13,170 bases of DNA from Anaeromonas sp052088025 (GCF_052088025.1 NZ_JBQCYD010000057.1:1-13170); one strand, 5' to 3'; shown: positions 1-7,158, counted from the first letter of the stretch. Notes: generated from the letters alone by a model not told the origin. Translations and numbers: made by a program.

Positions 1-2
1 AT

Positions 3-45
3 TAGGACATAATCATAAATGTTATAATAGGACATTATCATATGT
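3..45. repeat. Imperfect tandem direct repeat upstream of the rplM promoter
   Basis: TAGGACATAATCATA at 3-17 recurs as TAGGACATTATCATA at 28-42, 25 bp away with one mismatch. Each copy carries a small dyad, ACAT...ATGT (7-10/19-22 and 32-35/42-45). It lies 35-75 bp upstream of the rplM -35 box. It could be a pair of protein-binding sites or the worn end of an upstream gene or terminator. No function is known to me. Confidence 0.45.
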
Positions 46-79
46 TGATCAGATTATTATTAAATATAAATTAAAATAC

Positions 80-108
80 TTGACACACAAGGCTCATTGT
101 ATTACAAT
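80..108 (+). promoter_or_regulatory. Vegetative (sigma-A) promoter of rplM-rpsI
   Basis: TTGACA at 80-85 is a perfect -35 box. TACAAT at 103-108 (5 of 6 consensus) follows after exactly 17 bp. Transcription would start near 114-116, giving a 5' leader of about 85 nt before rplM. This is the best promoter in the window and suits a highly expressed ribosomal operon. Confidence 0.85.
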
Positions 109-123
109 AAGAGGAGTGTAAAA

Positions 124-152
124 ATAAAAATTCACTAGCCCCGGATTTTTAT
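124..152 (+). promoter_or_regulatory. Hairpin in the rplM 5' leader, possible L13 autoregulatory leader
   Basis: ATAAAAATTC (124-133) pairs over 10 bp, with one G-U wobble, with GGATTTTTAT (143-152), leaving a 9-nt loop ACTAGCCCC. It sits in the transcribed leader between the promoter and rplM, where Firmicutes often carry an L13-binding leader that controls its own operon. The assignment to that family comes from position and is not from a covariance match. Confidence 0.45.
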
Positions 153-200
153 TGACGAAAGATTAATTTAAAACTGAAAGAGTAATGAGGAGGGAAAGTA

Positions 201-629
201 ATGAAAAGCTTTGTAGCTAAACCCCATGAAGTTGAAAGAAAATGGTATATTATAGATGCTGAAGGCAAAAAACTAGGTAGACTTTCTAGTGAAGTTGCAA
301 CAATATTAAGAGGTAAACATAAACCTACATTTACACCACATGTAGATACAGGTGATCATGTAATAATAATTAATGCTGAAAAAGTTGAATTAACAGGTAA
401 AAAACTTGAGCAAAAACTTTACAGATATCACACAGGACATCCAGGTGGATTAAAAGAAATACCTTATAAAAGATTAATGCAAGAAAAACCAGAATTAGCA
501 ATCAAACAAGCTGTAAAAGGAATGCTTCCTAAAAACAGTTTAGGAAGACAAATGATTACGAAACTTAAGGTTTATAGTGGAACAGAACATAACCACGATG
601 CTCAAAAACCTGAAGTTAAAGAAATATAG
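201..629 (+). CDS. rplM: 50S ribosomal protein L13 (uL13)
   Basis: L13 binds 23S rRNA early in assembly of the large ribosomal subunit. The 142-residue product is the usual bacterial length and shows L13 landmarks: WYIIDAEGKKLGRLSSEVA near residues 15-33, the conserved HTGHPGG around 77-83, and the C-terminal GMLPKNSLGRQM and YSGTEHNHDAQ segments. A strong AGGAGG (188-193) sits 7 nt before the ATG. It is followed 20 nt later by rpsI, the near-universal bacterial pairing, so both should share one transcript from the promoter at 80-108. The leader hairpin may allow feedback control by L13. Identification is certain. Confidence 0.98.
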   Translation: MKSFVAKPHEVERKWYIIDAEGKKLGRLSSEVATILRGKHKPTFTPHVDTGDHVIIINAEKVELTGKKLEQKLYRYHTGHPGGLKEIPYKRLMQEKPELAIKQAVKGMLPKNSLGRQMITKLKVYSGTEHNHDAQKPEVKEI

Positions 630-649
630 TCAGGAAGGGAGGATTTTAA

Positions 650-1042
650 ATGGCGAAAGTACAATTTTATGGAACAGGAAGAAGAAAAAAATCTATAGCA
701 AGAGTAAGATTAGTTCCTGGTTCAGGAAACATAAAAATTAATGATAGAACTATGGATGATTACTTTAACTATGATACATTAAAAGTTAAAGCTGAAGAGC
801 CTTTAGTAATAACAGATACAGCTGATAAATATGATGTATTTGTAAATGTAAGTGGTGGAGGTTATACTGGTCAAGCAGGAGCTATAAGACATGGTATTTC
901 AAGAGCATTACTTAAAGCTGATAGTGAACTTAGACCTACACTTAAAAAAGCAGGAATGCTTACAAGAGACCCTAGAATGACTGAAAGAAAGAAATATGGT
1001 CTTAAAAAAGCAAGAAGAAGCCCACAATTTTCAAAAAGATAG
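650..1042 (+). CDS. rpsI: 30S ribosomal protein S9 (uS9)
   Basis: S9 is a small-subunit protein whose basic C-terminal tail reaches the P-site tRNA. The 130-residue product has the family's expected length and motifs: YGTGRRKKSIARVRL near the N terminus, GGGYTGQAGAIRHGISRALL in the middle, and the tail KKYGLKKARRSPQFSKR ending in the invariant Lys-Arg. The ribosome site GGGAGG (637-642) is 7 nt before the ATG. It is the last gene of the rplM operon, with an intrinsic terminator beginning 18 bp after the stop. Confidence 0.98.
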   Translation: MAKVQFYGTGRRKKSIARVRLVPGSGNIKINDRTMDDYFNYDTLKVKAEEPLVITDTADKYDVFVNVSGGGYTGQAGAIRHGISRALLKADSELRPTLKKAGMLTRDPRMTERKKYGLKKARRSPQFSKR

Positions 1043-1060
1043 ACCTATATGGATTATTAC

Positions 1061-1087
1061 AAGACACTGGAAATCAGTGTCTTTTTT
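1061..1087 (+). terminator. Intrinsic terminator of rplM-rpsI
   Basis: AAGACACTG (1061-1069) pairs perfectly with CAGTGTCTT (1075-1083) around the loop GAAAT, and T1082-1087 form the U-tract. This is a canonical rho-independent terminator ending the ribosomal operon. Confidence 0.93.
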
Positions 1088-1111
1088 ATACTTTTATTTA
1101 TAAATGTAATA

Positions 1112-1147
1112 TCTCTTATACTATAAAAATATTTATAGTATAAGAGA
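1112..1147. repeat. Perfect 16-bp inverted repeat abutting the cwlD ribosome-binding site
   Basis: TCTCTTATACTATAAA (1112-1127) is the exact reverse complement of TTTATAGTATAAGAGA (1132-1147), with only AATA between. The 3' arm runs into the cwlD Shine-Dalgarno AGAGGTGG (1145-1152), so an RNA hairpin would hide its first bases. No T-run follows on either strand, so it is not an ordinary terminator. It could instead be an operator, an mRNA 5' end structure, or a translation control element. The left arm also contains TTATACTAT, which resembles a sporulation sigma-E -10 box, but I see no convincing -35 partner. Confidence 0.8.
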
Positions 1148-1158
1148 GGTGGTATATT

Positions 1159-1860
1159 GTGAGAGAAATAAATATCAAGATGAGAAATTTGATTGTCATA
1201 CCAATAATAATATTAGCAGTATCCTTATATTTCTATGGTGAAAGAGATATAGTAAAAACAGCTTCATCCCCTGTAATGGACAAAATAATAGTATTAGATG
1301 CAGGACACGGTGGATTTGATCCGGGAGCAATTGGAAATTCAGATAAAAAGGAAGATGATATAAACTTAGAAATCACATTAAAATTAAGGAGACTTATAGA
1401 ACAAGGTGGGGGAATTGCTGTACTTACAAGAGATATTGATAAAGGCTTAGATACAGAAAAATCCAAAACTTACAGACAAAAGAAAAATGAAGATTTAAGA
1501 AATAGAAAAATATTAATAAATGGTTCTAGCCCAGATGTATTTATAAGTGTTCATTTAAATAGTTTCCCACAGAAAAAGTATTATGGAGCCCAAACATTTT
1601 ATAAAAAAGGTTCAGATGAAAGTGAAGAACTAGCTAAAACTATACAAAAAGAACTTAAAAGAATATTAGATAAAAACAACGAAAGAGTCCCACAAGAAAG
1701 AGACACAATATATCTTATAAGAGAAGCTGAGGCTCCTTCTGTATTAGTAGAATGTGGATTTTTATCTAATCCAAATGAAGAGAAACTACTAAGCAATGAA
1801 GAATATCAACAAAAAATAGCCTGGTCAATATATATAGGATTGATAAAACATTTTGACTAG
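1159..1860 (+). CDS. cwlD: N-acetylmuramoyl-L-alanine amidase CwlD (spore cortex)
   Basis: This is a zinc-dependent Amidase_3 enzyme. CwlD strips the peptide from muramic acid as the first step toward the muramic-delta-lactam of spore cortex, with PdaA acting next. The 233-residue product has an N-terminal membrane or signal helix (about residues 9-27) and then the catalytic domain. The expected zinc ligands and catalytic residue are visible: His50 in DAGHGG, Glu71 in NLEI, His132 in SVHLNS and Glu198 in VECGFLSN. Its length matches CwlD and there are no extra cell-wall-binding domains. The GTG start is supported by AGAGGTGG (1145-1152), 6 nt upstream. An in-frame ATG seven codons later (1180) is less well placed. 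CwlD next to rplM-rpsI is familiar in spore-forming Firmicutes. Expression would be expected in the forespore or mother cell during sporulation. Confidence 0.9.
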   Translation: MREINIKMRNLIVIPIIILAVSLYFYGERDIVKTASSPVMDKIIVLDAGHGGFDPGAIGNSDKKEDDINLEITLKLRRLIEQGGGIAVLTRDIDKGLDTEKSKTYRQKKNEDLRNRKILINGSSPDVFISVHLNSFPQKKYYGAQTFYKKGSDESEELAKTIQKELKRILDKNNERVPQERDTIYLIREAEAPSVLVECGFLSNPNEEKLLSNEEYQQKIAWSIYIGLIKHFD

Positions 1861-1904
1861 TATATGATAGTGTGTAGTATTAAATAACAAAAGAGGTGTC
1901 ATAA

Positions 1905-2858
1905 ATGGATAAAAGCAAATTATTAAAAAACAAAGTATCTGTTACTATCATAGCAATTTTTTGCTCCATACTTTGGGGTAGTGCATTTCCTGTCCTTAAA
2001 ATAAGTTATGAAGAATTAAATATATTAGCAGAAGATATTTATTCTAAGGTTCTTTTTGCAGGGATAAGATTTTTTATATCATCAATAATAATATTTATAG
2101 TATTAATACTATTTTTAAAGATTCCTATAAAGATAAAAAAAGAAAATATATTTATTATTTTTGTCTTAGGATTACTTCAAACTAGTTTGCAATATTTTTT
2201 CTTTTATAATGGTCTAGCTTATACATCTGGTATAAAAGGATCAATACTAGCACAAAGTGGTGTATTTTTTGTAGTTATACTTTCACATTTCATATATCAC
2301 GATGACAAAATGAATTTTAAAAAGCTAGTAGGACTTATACTTGGCTTTCTAGGGATAGTATTAGTTAACTCATCACAAGGTGGTTTTAATTTAGATATGT
2401 CTTTTAGGGGTGAAGGATTTCTTATTATATCAGGACTTGTATCAGCATTTGGTACAATTTTAGCAAAGAAACTTTCAAAAGACATACATCCCTTTATAGT
2501 AACGTCTTGGCAGATGCTTTTAGGATCTTCAGTATTACTTATAGTTGGATATAGTGGAAATAAAGAAATGTTAGATTTTAACCTAGTTTCGGGAAGCTTA
2601 TTACTATATTCAGCATTTCTTTCAGCAATAGCATTTTGCCTATGGTATGCTCTTTTAAAATACAATAAAGCCAGTGAAATCACAATGTTTAAATTTGTAA
2701 TACCAATTACAGGTTCATTCTTATCAGTATTATTACTATCAGGTGAAAAGTTTACAATAAATATGTTTTTTGCCTTATTACTTGTAGTAGTAGGAATAGT
2801 GTTTGTAAACTATAAAAAGAAAGATATAAAAAATGAGAATTACCGTAAAGTTGGGTAA
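1905..2858 (+). CDS. EamA/DMT-superfamily transporter, ten-helix
   Basis: This is a drug/metabolite-superfamily inner-membrane carrier made of two EamA repeats (about residues 14-155 and 170-303), roughly ten membrane helices over 317 residues. The first repeat opens with SILWGSAFPVLK, the family's typical WG-A-P motif. The second repeat ends with ALLKYNKASEITMFKFVIPITG and a GE motif before the last helix, as expected. Members export metabolites such as amino acids, nucleosides or cofactors, and the substrate cannot be read from sequence. The ribosome site AGAGGTG (1892-1898) lies 6 nt before the ATG. The gene starts 44 bp after cwlD with no terminator between, so co-transcription is possible. 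Its last codons and its stop codon lie inside the downstream terminator hairpin. Confidence 0.9.
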   Translation: MDKSKLLKNKVSVTIIAIFCSILWGSAFPVLKISYEELNILAEDIYSKVLFAGIRFFISSIIIFIVLILFLKIPIKIKKENIFIIFVLGLLQTSLQYFFFYNGLAYTSGIKGSILAQSGVFFVVILSHFIYHDDKMNFKKLVGLILGFLGIVLVNSSQGGFNLDMSFRGEGFLIISGLVSAFGTILAKKLSKDIHPFIVTSWQMLLGSSVLLIVGYSGNKEMLDFNLVSGSLLLYSAFLSAIAFCLWYALLKYNKASEITMFKFVIPITGSFLSVLLLSGEKFTINMFFALLLVVVGIVFVNYKKKDIKNENYRKVG

Positions 2859-2871
2859 TTCTCATTTTTTT
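2828..2871 (+). terminator. Intrinsic terminator overlapping the EamA gene 3' end
   Basis: AAAAAATGAGAATTACC (2828-2844) pairs perfectly over 17 bp with GGTAATTCTCATTTTTT (2854-2870), followed by one more T. The 5' arm and loop are coding, and the TAA stop (2856-2858) lies inside the 3' arm. The A-run and T-run flanks mean it could terminate in both directions. It separates the cwlD/EamA unit from the amidase-domain gene. Confidence 0.92.
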
Positions 2872-2925
2872 ATTCTATAATCTTATTATCAATCATAAAT
2901 TATATTATGAAAGGAGAATTTATAT

Positions 2926-4020
2926 ATGATTATAGTAATAAAAAAGAAAATAGTTATATTATCTATCCTTATACTACTAGTAAGTATAATTAGTGTAATA
3001 TTTTTATCTAATAAAGGTATTAAATCGGTGATTAGTAATACAGATTATAATACAATGATTGAAGAAAATATTAATACACGAAATGAGGCAATACTAAAGC
3101 AAGATAAAAAAAAAATACAAAAATTATATGATTTAGAAATAAAATATAGTATATGGGCATATGAACATGAAATAAATAAAATGAAATATTTACATAGTTG
3201 GTCAGAAAAACAGGGCATAAACATTATATCAATAGATGCTAAGCCTATAATAAATTGGGTAAAAGAAAATGATGAAAAGATAAGTTTAGATATTACACTT
3301 TCTACTGAATATAAGTATGTATACAAGGATGACATAAAAAATATAAATACATTTCGAATAGGTACATATCATGCAATGGATATAGAAAAAAGGGATAAGA
3401 AGTGGATAATTACAAAGGATTGGTATGACGATCCTTTTGGGGATAATTTAGGAGTAAAAAAAGAAGAGATTGAAAATATAAATAAAATAATAGCAAAAGG
3501 AAATAAAAATTTACAAACAAATGAAACACGAGAAGACATAGTAAAATATATGGATAAATATTTAGGAGCAGCAGATAATGGAGAAAATAATTATAAATAT
3601 AATAATAAATATAAAAACTACAATTCTATAGGAGGAGATTGTACTAATTTTGCTTCTCAATCATTATTTGAAGGCGGTGCATTTGAAAAAACATATGGTT
3701 GGAATTATGAAAAAGAAGGAACAAAAGCATGGGTAAATGCACAGGGCTTTAAAGATTATTTGCTTTATAGTGGAAGAGGTAAAGCTATAAAACACGGAAG
3801 TTATAGTGAAGTTATAAATGAATCTTACAATCTATCTAAGGGAGATATTATAGCATATGAAAAAAAGGGAAAGGTAGTTCATATTTGTGTAGTTAGTGGA
3901 ATAGATTCTAAAGGATATAGGCTTGTAAATTCTCACAATACAGATAGATTTAGAGTTCCGTGGGATTTAGGTTTTACAAGTAAGGGAGTTAAGTTTTGGT
4001 TAATAAAATTAACAATATAG
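2926..4020 (+). CDS. Membrane-anchored protein with C-terminal Amidase_6 domain
   Basis: The 364-residue product has a basic N terminus and one hydrophobic segment (about residues 8-28), a signal anchor or signal peptide, so the rest should be extracytoplasmic. Residues about 40-175 form a mixed alpha/beta region ending WIITKDWYDDP, resembling the stalk or NTF2-like regions seen in similar clostridial proteins (inference). Residues about 203-364 match the putative amidase domain Amidase_6: NYNSIGGDCTNFASQ with probable nucleophile Cys239, then YGWNYEK, AWVNAQGFKDYL, GDIIAYEKKGKVVHI with probable His319, and VNSHNTDRFRVPWDLG. A Cys/His papain-like (NlpC/P60-like) mechanism is likely, and substrates in this family are mostly unknown. 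AAGGAG (2911-2916) lies 9 nt before the ATG. It stands alone between a terminator and the cls promoter. Confidence 0.8.
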   Translation: MIIVIKKKIVILSILILLVSIISVIFLSNKGIKSVISNTDYNTMIEENINTRNEAILKQDKKKIQKLYDLEIKYSIWAYEHEINKMKYLHSWSEKQGINIISIDAKPIINWVKENDEKISLDITLSTEYKYVYKDDIKNINTFRIGTYHAMDIEKRDKKWIITKDWYDDPFGDNLGVKKEEIENINKIIAKGNKNLQTNETREDIVKYMDKYLGAADNGENNYKYNNKYKNYNSIGGDCTNFASQSLFEGGAFEKTYGWNYEKEGTKAWVNAQGFKDYLLYSGRGKAIKHGSYSEVINESYNLSKGDIIAYEKKGKVVHICVVSGIDSKGYRLVNSHNTDRFRVPWDLGFTSKGVKFWLIKLTI

Positions 4021-4038
4021 GTTAAACTTCTTTAATAA

Positions 4039-4047
4039 TGGTATAAT
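4039..4047 (+). promoter_or_regulatory. Extended -10 promoter for the cls-fetAB operon
   Basis: TGGTATAAT is a perfect extended -10 element (TGnTATAAT), 38 bp before the cls ATG. No good -35 box lies 17 bp upstream, which extended -10 promoters do not strictly need. No terminator is visible after the preceding gene, so some read-through into cls is possible. Confidence 0.6.
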
Positions 4048-4085
4048 TATAATAATACATTACATAGAAGAAAGTAGCTGATTAA

Positions 4086-5678
4086 ATGAGCAAAATAAAG
4101 AATTACTTCTTAGGGATAGCTATAATTTTATTTGTAGTATATGTAGTACCTAATTTTTTACTTGATTTAAATATATTATATTTATTTGGAGATAATTTAA
4201 ATCAAGCAGGGCTATTAGGTATGATTAGAGAATTTATGTTTCATTTTAGAAGCATATTATCCTTTCTTTTCACACTTTATACTATTTCAATAGCAATTAT
4301 AATATTTATTGAAAACAAAGATCCCCAGACAACTATAACATGGCTTTTAGTTTTATTTATATTTCCTGTAGTAGGATTTATATTGTATTTATTTTTAGGT
4401 CAAAACATTAGAAAGAAAAAAATATTTCAAAAGGAAGAAAATATTCGTTCTAAGTCATTAGAAGATATAGCAGAAATTCAATTAAATGCAGTACAAGAAG
4501 ATAATATTTTTTCAGAAGGAAAACATTCTTTAAAAAAGAAATTAATAAGTTTAATACTTAATAATTCAAAATCACCTGTAACTATGAATAATAGATCTAA
4601 AATATTAACCAATGGAAAAGATAAATTCAAGGAATTAAAAAAAGATTTGTCTAGAGCGAAACATCATATACATATAGAATATTTTATAATAAAAAATGAT
4701 AAGATTGGTAATGAAATAAAAGATATATTAATAAAAAAGGCAAAAGAAGGAGTAGAAGTAAGACTTATTTATGATAGTGCCGGAAGTTGGAGACTTGGAA
4801 AAAAATATATAAATAGTTTAAAGGAAGCAGGAGTCGAGGTAGAATCCTATCTTCCAGTTTTCTTACCTGGATTAAGTCGTGATATAAATTATAGGAATCA
4901 TAGGAAAATAGTAGTAATAGATGGTAAAAAAGGATTTACTGGTGGTATAAATATAGGGGATGAATATTTAGGTAAGAGTAAGAAATTTGGATTTTGGCGT
5001 GATACTCATATAAAGATAGAAGGAGAGGCAGTATATGCACTTCAAAATATTTTTTTAAACGATTGGTATTTTTGTACAAAGGAAAGTTTAGATGAATTGA
5101 AATATTTTCCTAAATTAAAATACTATGGAGAGCAATTAATTCAAATAGCATCCTCTGGACCAGATACTGAATGGGAATCAATCATGCAATCATATTTTTC
5201 ACTCATAACATATGCAAATGATAGAGTATGGATTACAACACCTTACTTAATACCTAATGAAAGCATGAATGTAGCACTTAGAACAGCTGCTTTAAGTGGA
5301 ATAGATGTAAGAATCATAATACCAGATATAGCAGATCATTTAACTGCCTTTTGGGGATCAAGATCTTATGTAGAAGAACTTTTAAAGGCTGGAGTTAAAA
5401 TATATAGATATGAAAAAGGTTTTGTACATGCAAAAACTTTACTTGTAGATGATTTAGTTGCATCAGTTGGGACTGCTAATTTGGATAATAGAAGTTTTCA
5501 TATAAATTTTGAAGTAAATGCATTTGTATATGATAGAGAAGTAGCTTCAAGGCTTGAATGTGATTTTTTAAATGATTTTAAAAACTGCAATAGAATAAAT
5601 TATGAAGAATATAAAAATAGAGGAGTACTTCAAAAATTAAAAGAAGCTATAGGAAGAATATTATCACCAATACTTTAG
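4086..5678 (+). CDS. cls: Cardiolipin synthase (phospholipase D family)
   Basis: This membrane enzyme condenses two phosphatidylglycerol molecules into cardiolipin and glycerol. Two HKD phosphodiesterase motifs are intact: His272-Lys274-Asp279 in NHRKIVVIDG and His448-Lys450-Asp455 in VHAKTLLVDD, each followed by the expected glycine- and asparagine-rich strand (GFTGGIN and SVGTANLDNRS). The N-terminal PLDc_N region (IENKDPQTTITWLLVLFIFPVVGFILY, about 75-101) is the usual Cls membrane part. At 530 residues it is somewhat longer than the common 480-510, mainly because of an additional N-terminal hydrophobic helix (about 7-27) before the two standard ones. The ribosome site is weak: GAAGAAAG is the best candidate and no AGGAGG is seen. 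It begins an apparent operon with the FetAB-type transporter, whose ribosome site overlaps the cls stop codon. Confidence 0.95.
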   Translation: MSKIKNYFLGIAIILFVVYVVPNFLLDLNILYLFGDNLNQAGLLGMIREFMFHFRSILSFLFTLYTISIAIIIFIENKDPQTTITWLLVLFIFPVVGFILYLFLGQNIRKKKIFQKEENIRSKSLEDIAEIQLNAVQEDNIFSEGKHSLKKKLISLILNNSKSPVTMNNRSKILTNGKDKFKELKKDLSRAKHHIHIEYFIIKNDKIGNEIKDILIKKAKEGVEVRLIYDSAGSWRLGKKYINSLKEAGVEVESYLPVFLPGLSRDINYRNHRKIVVIDGKKGFTGGINIGDEYLGKSKKFGFWRDTHIKIEGEAVYALQNIFLNDWYFCTKESLDELKYFPKLKYYGEQLIQIASSGPDTEWESIMQSYFSLITYANDRVWITTPYLIPNESMNVALRTAALSGIDVRIIIPDIADHLTAFWGSRSYVEELLKAGVKIYRYEKGFVHAKTLLVDDLVASVGTANLDNRSFHINFEVNAFVYDREVASRLECDFLNDFKNCNRINYEEYKNRGVLQKLKEAIGRILSPIL

Positions 5679-5688
5679 GAGTGATTAG

Positions 5689-6327
5689 ATGAAATACATT
5701 TTTAGATTAGAAAAAGTGAAATATAAAGACATATTAAATATAGAAAAATTAAATATAAAAAAAGATAAAGTGACATGTATATTAGGCGAAAGTGGAAGTG
5801 GAAAATCTACACTTCTTAAACTTTTAAATAATTTAATAAGTTTAGATGAAGGTAGTATTTATTATAAGGACAAAGATATATTAGAAATAAATCCTATAGA
5901 TTTAAGAAGACAAGTAATAATGTTATCCCAAAATCCAGTTATTTTTGAAGGTAATATAAGGGATAATTTAAACTTAGCATTGGAATTTAAAGAAAAAGAA
6001 AATGAATCTGATGAAAAATTAAAAGAGTATCTTGAAATAGCTAATTTAAAAAAGCCTCTTGATAATGATGCAAAAAAATTATCAGGAGGAGAAAAACAAA
6101 GATTAGCACTTGCACGTGCATTATTATCTGATGGACAAGTATACTTATTGGATGAGCCTTCATCTTCACTTGATGATGAAACAGAAAAATTTGTTATAGA
6201 AAGTATAGTTAATTTCACAAAACAAAGCAATAAAACAGTAATAATGGTAACTCATTCAATAGATATAGCAGAAAAATATGGTGAAGAAATAATCAACTTG
6301 TATAAGGGTGGGATTACTAATGAATGA
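5689..6327 (+). CDS. fetA: ABC transporter ATP-binding protein, FetA/YbbL type
   Basis: This 212-residue stand-alone ABC ATPase has the full motif set: Walker A GESGSGKS (33-40), Q-loop Gln81 in MLSQNP, signature LSGGEKQ (131-137), Walker B VYLLDEP with Glu156, D-loop SSLD, and H-loop His189 in VTHS. Its small size, together with a UPF0014 membrane partner immediately downstream, identifies it as the FetA (YbbL) subunit. In E. coli FetAB contributes to iron homeostasis and peroxide resistance as a probable iron exporter, and plant relatives confer aluminium tolerance. Substrate here is inferred. AGGAG (5677-5681) overlaps the cls stop codon, 7 nt before the ATG, so translation is probably coupled to cls. 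Its 3' end overlaps fetB. Confidence 0.85.
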   Translation: MKYIFRLEKVKYKDILNIEKLNIKKDKVTCILGESGSGKSTLLKLLNNLISLDEGSIYYKDKDILEINPIDLRRQVIMLSQNPVIFEGNIRDNLNLALEFKEKENESDEKLKEYLEIANLKKPLDNDAKKLSGGEKQRLALARALLSDGQVYLLDEPSSSLDDETEKFVIESIVNFTKQSNKTVIMVTHSIDIAEKYGEEIINLYKGGITNE

Positions 6328-7096
6328 TATAGTAGATATCACACTTGTTGGGCTTATTAGTGCCTATATATTTATCTTAATATTACTTTTTATAGTTAGG
6401 ATAAAAGGAATAAATAGAGAAAGAGAAATATTAATAGCAAGTATAAGAATGACCTTGCAGCTAACTATTGTAGGATATATCTTAGTGTATGTATTTGAAA
6501 ATCCTTCTCCACTTTTTACAATATCAATAATAATCATAATGGAATCCTTTGCTATATTTAATATATTTAAAAGAGTAAAAGAAGGTATATCAAAAGATTT
6601 AAAAAAGATAATAGCACTTTCAATGACTATAGGTACCCTTACATCTATATTGTTTTTCTTATTTATAGTAGTTGGAATAGAGCCTTGGTATAAGCCTCAA
6701 TATTTCATACCCCTTGCAGGAATGCTTATAGGAAATTCAATGACAGGAATATCACTAGGGGTAGAAAGATTAGTAGATGGATTTGACTCACGATATGATG
6801 AAGTAGAAACTGCACTTATGCTTGGAGCTAATTCAAAAAAGGCATCAAAAAAAATAGTGAATAATGCCTTTGATTCTGCTATAATGCCTACAATAAATTC
6901 TATGATGGGAATGGGAATAGTTTTTTTACCTGGTATGATGACAGGACAAATACTATCAGGAATATCCCCTATAACATCGATTAAATATCAAATAGCTATA
7001 ATGCTTGGAATAACAGGAAGTGTATCTTTAACAGTAATAATATTTTTACAACTTGGATATAAAACGTTTTTTAATAATCGAGAGCAATTAAAATAA
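6320..7096 (+). CDS. fetB: ABC transporter permease, FetB/YbbM type (UPF0014)
   Basis: This is the membrane subunit paired with FetA. The 258-residue product has about seven hydrophobic segments and the UPF0014 hallmarks: REILIASIRMTLQLTIVGYIL near the N terminus, PLAGMLIGNSMTGISLGVERL, ETALMLGAN, and MMGMGIVFLPGMMTGQILSG. Length matches FetB (about 259 in E. coli). I prefer the ATG at 6320, which overlaps the last 8 nt of fetA and has AAGGGTGGGA (6304-6313) 6-7 nt upstream. A GTG at 6308 in the same frame would add four residues but lies inside that ribosome site. The gene ends at a terminator whose stem begins within the TAA stop. The proposed role is metal (iron) export by homology, unproven in clostridia. 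Confidence 0.87.
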   Translation: MNDIVDITLVGLISAYIFILILLFIVRIKGINREREILIASIRMTLQLTIVGYILVYVFENPSPLFTISIIIIMESFAIFNIFKRVKEGISKDLKKIIALSMTIGTLTSILFFLFIVVGIEPWYKPQYFIPLAGMLIGNSMTGISLGVERLVDGFDSRYDEVETALMLGANSKKASKKIVNNAFDSAIMPTINSMMGMGIVFLPGMMTGQILSGISPITSIKYQIAIMLGITGSVSLTVIIFLQLGYKTFFNNREQLK

Positions 7097-7123
7097 AGTG
7101 CCTAAATTTCAGGTGCTTTTTTT
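7095..7123 (+). terminator. Intrinsic terminator after fetB
   Basis: AAAGTGCCT (7095-7103) pairs with AGGTGCTTT (7111-7119) over 9 bp, including two G-U wobbles, with loop AAATTTC, and T7117-7123 give a 7-nt U-tract. The stem starts in the last two bases of the fetB stop codon. It ends the cls-fetA-fetB unit just before the suf promoter. Confidence 0.85.
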
Positions 7124-7124
7124 G

Positions 7125-7158
7125 TTGACTAATACCAAGTGATATAGTAGGATATAAT
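7125..7158 (+). promoter_or_regulatory. suf operon promoter region
   Basis: TTGACT (7125-7130) is a 5-of-6 -35 box. At 17 bp spacing it pairs with TAGGAT (7148-7153), a poor -10. A perfect TATAAT stands at 7153-7158, but 22 bp from TTGACT and without another clear -35. Either could be used. A weak core promoter is consistent with regulation by an activator or repressor. The leader to sufC is about 45-55 nt. Confidence 0.6.

Noticed and set aside
2..120. Reading frame 2 is open from the left edge to a TAA at 118-120, as if it were the tail of an upstream gene
   Set aside because: It runs through the strong rplM promoter, and its translation resembles no truA or other known C terminus. Chance opening in AT-rich DNA is more likely.
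7123..7147. GTTGACTA near the suf promoter as the first half of an E. coli-type IscR site
   Set aside because: The second half (TAGTC-type) is absent, so the match is a single half-site that overlaps an ordinary -35 box.
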